Below, piece after piece: positions 12,902 through 18,163 of a DNA stretch of 18,163 bases. Each line of letters opens with the position of its first letter. The first letter of the stretch is position 1. Source of the DNA: UBA5499 sp002426275 (GTDB lineage: Bacteria; Bacillota; DTU084); contig CALASN010000003.1 in the NCBI GenBank assembly GCA_937888735.1, forward strand, positions 1 through 18,163. Direction: 5' to 3'. The notes under the pieces were generated by a model. The model did no database searches. It saw only the letters and a list, made by a program, of their open reading frames with translations, and was not told the origin of the DNA. The translations under genes and the position numbers were made by a program.

Positions 12902-15709
12902 ATGAACTGCATGAAAAACAAGGCGTGTCTCAGGATAGCGGTTTTGCTCGCTTCGCTTTTTGGCCTGTTTGCCGGTCAGGCTTTCGGGAAGGAAATCACC
13001 TGGGATGATTTTACAGCGAAAGTCAGTAGGACTGGGCCAACCGCAGGCGCGGTTGGCTCCGCCCTGAAAGCCACAGCAGAAAACGGAGCTCTTGCCGCCT
13101 CTGTCGCCACCCTGCAGGATAGCGGTCCGCAGCAAGCGGAGCGAACCCTGTTGGGGGATAGGAAACAAAGTATTCTTAACGCTTCGTATATCTATCAAGG
13201 GAGAAACTACCGCTTGGAGCTGGGAGATCAACTGAAGATAACCGTACTCGCCACAGGTGGAGCGCGAGAGATTCTCAAAAAAGTGAGCGTCGATGTTTTT
13301 CAGTCCGGCTGGAAAGCAGGCTTCAGTCAAAGCAGATTGTTATCTTGCGGCGTGCAGGAGGAGAATGACAACGTCATTCTCGATACCACTTGGCAGCTGG
13401 GCGGGCCGCTGCGGGAGCAGGCAACGCTGAAGATCCTGTTCCATCTATATCCGTATTACTATAAGGCAGATTATGACGTGCTATATACAGGAGAAGCTGT
13501 AAACTGGGGCGAGAGAGGACTGCGGCTTTTTTTCGGGAAAGATTGGCAGCAGGGTTTTTCCGGCCAGGATGCAGGGCTGCACGTAACCTTTACGCCTAAA
13601 GAAGAGCGGCTTTGGCAATCCGGAGATTACACTGTTTATGTAATGCCGTGGAAGCAATATGAGCAAGGCCAGGGTGCAAAGTTCAGTATGTTCGTACAGC
13701 CGTATGTGGCAGGCGAGCCAGAGAGCATTCCGGCGCCTGCTCATCTCACAGGCGATCCCCAGGACGGGCTATTGGGCGTGAATTTGGCGCCCACAGAGCA
13801 GAGAAACGTTTTTCTTGGCGAGCAAATACCTTTCGTTCGCCTGCAGGCGCAAAATCATGCCCAAGAGGCAAAAGTGCTCTCTTGGACTCTTGAGGCCAGC
13901 GACTTCTTCCATAAAAAGCGCTTTACGCAAAGCGGACAGATTTCTGTTCCAGGAGAAGGCGCCATTTCCCAGCAGCAAATCCAATTACCTGCTTGGAAGG
14001 GCCATATCAACGTAAAACTCGCGGCTCAGGCGGGAGAAGAGCGGGTGGAGCAGATCAGCCAATTGGCCGTGATCCCCGATCCCGCGCGGGCAGGTAAGGC
14101 GCAGTCGCCTTTCGGGATCCTGCTGTGGGGCACGAATGATCTGAGCCTGGATTTGGCGAACTGGCTCGGCGTGCACTGGATTCGCTACTTCAATCCGGCA
14201 AGAGAAGATCTGTCCAGTTATGCCAGCCGAGGCTTGGAGCCCATCCCGGGCGCCGACGACTTGCTTAAGGCTCCGGCGGGGACGTTTCGTCTCACAGAGA
14301 TGGCGAACGAACCTAATTTCGGCTATTTGGCTGCGGAGTATGCGGAAAAACTGAAATTAAGCTATCTTCGGCAAAAAAAGCACGATCCGAACATTTTAGT
14401 CGGGTCTCCCAGCACTGCCGGCGCGGACGCCACTTGGTACCGGGAGCTGGCGGAGAACGGCTGCTGGAATTACATGGATTTCATTCACGTGCATTTGCAC
14501 TGTTTCCCTAATGCGCCGGAGGTCGACGAAGCTATTTCTTCGTATTATTACTTGGCCAGCAGAGTGAAGAAGCTGTTTCCGCTGATGGAAGAGTACGGTT
14601 ATAAGCCTGTGCTGGATTCGGAGCAAGGGTATTTGGGCTTAGATCCCAATGTGCGCGTGGAAGGCTACGGTTTGGGGATGGTCAGCGATGACGATTTTGC
14701 CGCCGCATTTCTGGTGCGCAGCTATTTGGAGGCCTTAGCCTATGGCCTTGTGGGCAAACACTGGTTCACCCTTAATCAATATAGCGGCTTTGGCCTTTTC
14801 TATTACAATACTCCTCGCGCCGGGTATAGCGCTTATGCGGTAATGACCAAAATGCTGGATGGCGTCCAGTATTGGGGGGAGAACGTCCCCGATGGAGGCT
14901 ATTTCGTTCCTTTGGGCGCCAGTCTCCCTCCGCCTACGGCTCCCCGCGTTTACCAGCGAGTGTTCAAATCGGCGGATGGAAGTCCGCTCTTGGTGCTTTG
15001 GGCTACGCTGAGACGCAACGATGCGTTCAATGAAAGCGTGGATACGGAGCCTTGGCAAGGGCAAACGCCAGGCAAGGATCGAACCTGGAGCGGTGAGGTG
15101 ATCGACCGGGAGCCGGAACCTGTGCTGGCGGGGATCCGGGTGGGAACGGACAGGGTGAGAATCGTAGATCTGATGGGCAACGAGCGAATCGTAGATTGTC
15201 CGGACGGCAGGCTTTATATTTACGCCGACGATTTTCCGCAATACATTTTCGGCGCGGGGGAAAGCCTGCTTGCGGCTGCGGCGCCTTATCGCTACCCACG
15301 GTTTTCTCAGACTGCGAGCCCGACCGCAGGCGCGCCTGTGGTTCAGGTGCTGCTGCCTCCCGGAGGAACGTTTCTGAAACGCAAAGGGATAACTGATAAT
15401 AAAAACATTGCAGCCATCATCAAGCGAGGCGAGCCTGCCGAGTTTGTGGTCCGGATTACAAATACCGGAGAGCGCAAGGTTAAGGGAACAATCACCTTGG
15501 AATTGCCTTCAGGCTGGCAGGCTGTGCCTGCAGTGCAGACTCTGTGTTTGATGCCCGAAAGTGAAGATCAGGATCACATCCTCAGCGCGCCTTTTTTGAT
15601 CACTGCTCCCAAAAACGGAACAGGCAAGATACGTTCCGTGGTGCATGTTGAGGGAATGGAGATAGGGGATTCCGTCTTAAACGTTTCAGTAACGGAATCA
15701 GGGCAATGA
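12902..15709 (+). CDS. Secreted clan GH-A-like glycosidase lacking the N-terminal modules (paralog 2)
   Basis: This 935-residue paralog of the preceding gene has a signal peptide (about 1-29, cleavage near AFG). Next come a short remnant, ITWDDF, of the repeat module and a low-complexity Ala/Gln-rich linker up to about residue 95. The shared body follows: a beta-rich domain (96 to about 398), a catalytic barrel (about 400-660) with acid/base E470 in NEPNFG and nucleophile E574 in LDSEQGYLG, a beta domain (about 680-790), and a NEW3-like C-terminus (about 835-930). The acid/base to nucleophile distance of 104 residues is the same in both paralogs. Both catalytic glutamates are kept, so it should be active, but it has lost the two modules and probably binds insoluble substrate differently. 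The gap to the preceding stop is 28 bases. The start could be ATG 12902 or 12911. Confidence 0.8.
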   Translation: MNCMKNKACLRIAVLLASLFGLFAGQAFGKEITWDDFTAKVSRTGPTAGAVGSALKATAENGALAASVATLQDSGPQQAERTLLGDRKQSILNASYIYQGRNYRLELGDQLKITVLATGGAREILKKVSVDVFQSGWKAGFSQSRLLSCGVQEENDNVILDTTWQLGGPLREQATLKILFHLYPYYYKADYDVLYTGEAVNWGERGLRLFFGKDWQQGFSGQDAGLHVTFTPKEERLWQSGDYTVYVMPWKQYEQGQGAKFSMFVQPYVAGEPESIPAPAHLTGDPQDGLLGVNLAPTEQRNVFLGEQIPFVRLQAQNHAQEAKVLSWTLEASDFFHKKRFTQSGQISVPGEGAISQQQIQLPAWKGHINVKLAAQAGEERVEQISQLAVIPDPARAGKAQSPFGILLWGTNDLSLDLANWLGVHWIRYFNPAREDLSSYASRGLEPIPGADDLLKAPAGTFRLTEMANEPNFGYLAAEYAEKLKLSYLRQKKHDPNILVGSPSTAGADATWYRELAENGCWNYMDFIHVHLHCFPNAPEVDEAISSYYYLASRVKKLFPLMEEYGYKPVLDSEQGYLGLDPNVRVEGYGLGMVSDDDFAAAFLVRSYLEALAYGLVGKHWFTLNQYSGFGLFYYNTPRAGYSAYAVMTKMLDGVQYWGENVPDGGYFVPLGASLPPPTAPRVYQRVFKSADGSPLLVLWATLRRNDAFNESVDTEPWQGQTPGKDRTWSGEVIDREPEPVLAGIRVGTDRVRIVDLMGNERIVDCPDGRLYIYADDFPQYIFGAGESLLAAAAPYRYPRFSQTASPTAGAPVVQVLLPPGGTFLKRKGITDNKNIAAIIKRGEPAEFVVRITNTGERKVKGTITLELPSGWQAVPAVQTLCLMPESEDQDHILSAPFLITAPKNGTGKIRSVVHVEGMEIGDSVLNVSVTESGQ
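13187..15706 (+). repeat. Tandem paralogous segment, copy 2
   Basis: This is the partner of 10279-12870. Similarity begins abruptly at YIYQGRNYRLELG (residue 96) and extends to the C-terminus. DNA identity is patchy: for example 14751-14817 matches 11846-11912 with one difference in 67 bases, including third codon positions, whereas nearby stretches differ at many silent sites. Confidence 0.9.
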
Positions 15710-15768
15710 CGTTAAAAAATGATGCTCAGTAAACAATCAGAGAAGCTGGAAGGGGGAGAATAGCAAAG

Positions 15769-18163
15769 ATGAGGAAGAAAGAAGCGAGAGGGTTGCTTTC
15801 AACCCAGGGCATACTCGTTGCGATGACGCTTTGCTTTCTAACGCTGGCGATAGCGGCCGTCCAGGTGGGAGCCGCAGGGGCGATAACTTGGTATGATTTC
15901 AGCTCCAGTTATGAAGATGCGCTCACAGTCGGGGCCAATATTCAGCTGGCGCATGAAAACTATCAGTGGGGTCGAATTGGTACCTCAGCAGCAGCAGGTC
16001 CAAAAGGTGGAGCTATTGGAGGCACTCCAGCTGCCTGGACTATTTGGAAGCTTGAAGCGCCTGCGGGTGAATTGATTGCGAACTTTACGGTCAATTCAAA
16101 TGTCAGGTTTGAATTCAATACTCCCGATTATGAAAACCATTGTTATGTAGAGTGGGCGGCGAGTCCCGCAGGACCGTGGACTGACGTTTATTATCACAAC
16201 TGGACCTCATATTCTGCTGGGTATCACGATGACGTGCGGACAGGGACGGTTGAGATTTCTCAGCCCTTGAGCGTAATCTATGTGCGCTTGGCGGCAGATA
16301 GGCTCTCGGATACTAAATATTGGGCTTGGGGCGGCAACACCAATATGTTTTTAAAAGAATGGAAAATCACCGGCGAAACAGTTGTCGACACCCGAAGCTC
16401 AGATGCGACTCTGAAGGCGCTCAAGCTGGACGGGCAAGCCATTGCCGCCTTTTCGCCGGAGCAATTGGTATATGATGTGGCTTTAGATCGCGGTGCCACC
16501 CAGGCGCCGCAGGTGACCGCTGAAACCACAGACGCCAATGCCACATTTGAGATTAACCAGGCCACGTCTTTGCCCGGCACGGCGACGATTGTGGTGACGG
16601 CGGAAAACGGCGCGCTCTTGACCTACAGCGTCAATTTTACAGTGAAAAACACCCGGGCAGTCACCTGGTACCGTTATGGCTATACCCAGACCCCTACCTT
16701 TGGAGAGATGGTGGAGACAGAGGCCTTTGAAAACAATAATTTCGGTCGGAATCCAGGAAATCAGCATGCTGCCAGCCCTATCGGCGGCAGGATCGGGGAT
16801 GCTCCGGCCGCCTGGTCCGTTTGGAAACTCGAAGCCCCCAGAGGAGAGAGGATCTCCCAGTTTACAGTCAGCTCTGCAGTTCAATTTGAGTTTGCCAATG
16901 TCTACGACAACCATGCCTACGTAGAATGGTCCACTGCAAGCACGGGCCCTTGGACGCGGATTTTTGGACATTCCTGGTCGGCAAAGTGGAGCGATTCTAC
17001 CAAAACGGGTACTGTGACTCTTCCCGGCCCGGAAACGGCGGTCTATGTGCGCATTGCCGCAGACAGAATAGCTGAAGTTCAATATTGGGTTAGTGGCGGT
17101 TCCAACCTTCGTTTTAATCGCTGGGAAGTTGCAGGCGAGCTGGCGGTATTTTATAATACCGACGCGAGCTTGCAGGAAATCACTGTGGCGGGTCAGGAAT
17201 TGGCAGAATTTAATCCTGAGCAGTTAAGCTATACTGTCCAGCTGCCTGCGGGCGCGACTCAGGCTCCGCAGATAGAGGCAGTGGCCACGGATGCTCCCTA
17301 CGCGCTGGTGAACATCTCCTTGCCTGACGTATTGCCTGGCACTGCCACAATTACGGTCACGGCTGAAGATGGGATTACACAGGAGGTATATACGGTTGAT
17401 TTAAATGTCAAGACGAACATTGATTATACATGGTATAGATTTGGATATCCCAATACGCCCTCTTTTGGTTCTCAATACGAGCTGGCTTATGAGAACTATA
17501 ACTGGGGCCAGGTTTTAGGCTATCCATTACTTTGCGGCCCTATCGCCGGTAAGACCGGAGACGCTCCCGCAGCCTGGGCTATCTGGGAGCTTAAGGCGCC
17601 CACAGGGAAAGCTATCAATAGCTTCAACGTCGTAACAATTGTACAGTTCGAAAAACCAGGAGAGCTGGACGGGCACGTTTATGTGGAGTGGTCTTCAGAT
17701 CCAGCCGGACCCTGGACCAGAATGTATGCTCATAGTTGGGCTGTAGCTTGGTCCTCAAGCACAGGGCAGGGCGCAGTAACGCTCCAGACGCCGTTGACAG
17801 TTGTCTATCTGCGTTTGGCGGCTGATAGAGTCAGCGCCGTAGGATACTGGACCAATCCAGGGAACCTGCGCTTTGGGGCTTTCGAAGCTAAGGGAACGCT
17901 TACGGATCTGAGCAGTCAGCACAGCGTTATAGCTCCGGCAGACGCTCCTGTAAGCGCGGACGGAGAAAGCAGCTGCGAGGTAGAAGTGACTTTAAGGGAC
18001 TTTACCGGGGAAATCGCCTTGGATATTCCTTATTTGGTCACGCTTTCGGTAGATGAGAATTTGAAACTCCAATCCGCGTCTCAAACGCTTACGCAAGACG
18101 GGAAGGCGAGATTTAGAGTCTCAACCGCCAGTTCCAGCATTGATGAGGTAAAGGGCAACGTCT
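15769..18163 (+). CDS. Large secreted modular protein with three repeat modules and cadherin-like domains (partial, runs off the window)
   Basis: ATG 15769 follows AGGGGGAG (15751-15758) by ten bases and opens a frame with no stop to the window end, at least 798 residues. The signal peptide is long: a basic start, a hydrophobic core about 15-33, and a cleavage region GAAGA near residues 35-39. Three copies of the module of about 160 residues follow (39-204, 297-458, 551-711). They are separated by two cadherin-like beta-sandwich domains (210-292 and 465-547; PF12733 type, with SSDATLKALKLDG and GTATIVVTAENG motifs). From about 716 an Ig-like, invasin/Big-type domain begins. No catalytic domain is visible in the part present. 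It could be a surface adhesin or scaffold, or the missing C-terminus could hold an enzyme, S-layer or sorting domain. It sits 59 bases after the second GH-A paralog, so it is probably in the same operon. Confidence 0.85.
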   Translation, partial: MRKKEARGLLSTQGILVAMTLCFLTLAIAAVQVGAAGAITWYDFSSSYEDALTVGANIQLAHENYQWGRIGTSAAAGPKGGAIGGTPAAWTIWKLEAPAGELIANFTVNSNVRFEFNTPDYENHCYVEWAASPAGPWTDVYYHNWTSYSAGYHDDVRTGTVEISQPLSVIYVRLAADRLSDTKYWAWGGNTNMFLKEWKITGETVVDTRSSDATLKALKLDGQAIAAFSPEQLVYDVALDRGATQAPQVTAETTDANATFEINQATSLPGTATIVVTAENGALLTYSVNFTVKNTRAVTWYRYGYTQTPTFGEMVETEAFENNNFGRNPGNQHAASPIGGRIGDAPAAWSVWKLEAPRGERISQFTVSSAVQFEFANVYDNHAYVEWSTASTGPWTRIFGHSWSAKWSDSTKTGTVTLPGPETAVYVRIAADRIAEVQYWVSGGSNLRFNRWEVAGELAVFYNTDASLQEITVAGQELAEFNPEQLSYTVQLPAGATQAPQIEAVATDAPYALVNISLPDVLPGTATITVTAEDGITQEVYTVDLNVKTNIDYTWYRFGYPNTPSFGSQYELAYENYNWGQVLGYPLLCGPIAGKTGDAPAAWAIWELKAPTGKAINSFNVVTIVQFEKPGELDGHVYVEWSSDPAGPWTRMYAHSWAVAWSSSTGQGAVTLQTPLTVVYLRLAADRVSAVGYWTNPGNLRFGAFEAKGTLTDLSSQHSVIAPADAPVSADGESSCEVEVTLRDFTGEIALDIPYLVTLSVDENLKLQSASQTLTQDGKARFRVSTASSSIDEVKGNV
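15883..16380 (+). repeat. Repeat module copy c (residues 39-204 of the 15769 protein)
   Basis: Landmarks in order: ITWYDF, AHENYQWG, TPAAWTIWKLEAP, YVEWAASPAGPWTDVYYHNW, VIYVRLAADRL, KITGE. It is the most divergent in its middle loop (16215-16245) but keeps the aromatic core. Confidence 0.75.
16396..16644 (+). repeat. Cadherin-like beta-sandwich domain 1 (residues 210-292)
   Basis: About 83 residues with the pattern of the cadherin-like beta-sandwich family (PF12733): SSDATLKALKLDG, then FSPEQLVYDVALDRGA, then PGTATIVVTAENG and a final YSVNFTV. It probably acts as a rigid spacer between modules. Confidence 0.8.
16657..17142 (+). repeat. Repeat module copy d (residues 297-458 of the 15769 protein)
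   Basis: Landmarks in order: VTWYRYGYTQTPTFGE, FENNNFGRNPG, GDAPAAWSVWKLEAP, YVEWSTASTGPWTRIFGHSW, AVYVRIAADRI, SNLRFNRW, VAGE. Confidence 0.75.
17161..17409 (+). repeat. Cadherin-like beta-sandwich domain 2 (residues 465-547)
   Basis: Same family and length as domain 1: DASLQEITVAG, FNPEQLSYTVQLPAGATQAP, PGTATITVTAEDG, YTVDLNV. The GATQAPQ stretch is shared with domain 1, so the module-plus-spacer unit was probably duplicated together. Confidence 0.8.
17419..17901 (+). repeat. Repeat module copy e (residues 551-711 of the 15769 protein)
   Basis: Landmarks in order: YTWYRFGYPNTPSFGS, YENYNWGQ, GDAPAAWAIWELKAP, YVEWSSDPAGPWTRMYAHSW, VVYLRLAADRV, GNLRFGAF, AKGTL. It is directly followed by an Ig-like domain instead of a further cadherin-like spacer. 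Confidence 0.75.

Noticed and set aside
15719..15763. Fourteen-codon open frame (MMLSKQSEKLEGGE) between paralog 2 and the modular gene
   Set aside because: It has no ribosome binding site of its own and covers the binding site of the next gene. It is most likely chance.
1..18163. CRISPR arrays, tRNA or rRNA genes, insertion sequences, phage genes
   Set aside because: No short regularly spaced repeats, tRNA-like cloverleafs, transposase motifs or terminal inverted repeats were seen. The only large repeats are the protein modules and the GH-A gene duplication.

Overview
The window carries a bacterial gene neighbourhood for breaking down and using a plant-type or microbial polysaccharide. All complete genes are on the + strand. 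Strong purine-rich ribosome binding sites, TTG start codons, an AraR-like GntR/LacI regulator and a cadherin-like beta-sandwich protein suggest a Bacillota (Firmicutes)-like bacterium, possibly a deep-branching environmental lineage. That assignment is an inference and of modest confidence. The secreted proteins have plain Sec signal peptides, and the solute-binding protein has no lipobox cysteine. This would also fit a diderm organism with a periplasm.

Layout. Positions 1-68 hold the tail of an unrecognised upstream gene. Positions 69-390 hold a hairpin terminator candidate and an otherwise featureless leader. Positions 391-5056 form a two-gene unit without signal peptides: a GH78 alpha-L-rhamnosidase and a clan GH-A glycosidase with a beta-galactosidase-like middle domain. 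This unit ends at a clear Rho-independent terminator (5134-5157). The gap 5057-5509 contains two near-identical copies of a TTGGATATATCCAA palindrome, at 5072 and 5390. The second sits over the presumed promoter of the next gene, a GntR-LacI type regulator (5510-6688), and both are probably its operators.

From 6868 to beyond the right edge, five genes are packed with gaps of 26-59 bases and look like one operon. They encode an ABC-type sugar-binding protein with no permease in view, a secreted esterase, two large tandem paralogous secreted proteins with a clan GH-A-like catalytic barrel (1246 and 935 residues), and a modular secreted protein that runs off the window (at least 798 residues).

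The most interesting element is a repeated module of about 160 residues that I do not recognise. It occurs twice at the N-terminus of the first GH-A paralog and three times in the last protein, where it alternates with cadherin-like beta-sandwich domains. It is reduced to a six-residue stub in the second paralog. It looks like a new carbohydrate-binding or adhesion module shared by the secreted machinery. The two GH-A paralogs also show patches of near-identical DNA between more diverged stretches, which suggests gene conversion.

Working model (inference): the secreted esterase and GH-A enzymes, held on substrate by the repeated modules, release rhamnose-containing oligosaccharides. The binding protein captures these. 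The cytoplasmic rhamnosidase and GH-A glycosidase finish the hydrolysis, and the GntR-LacI protein senses a released sugar.
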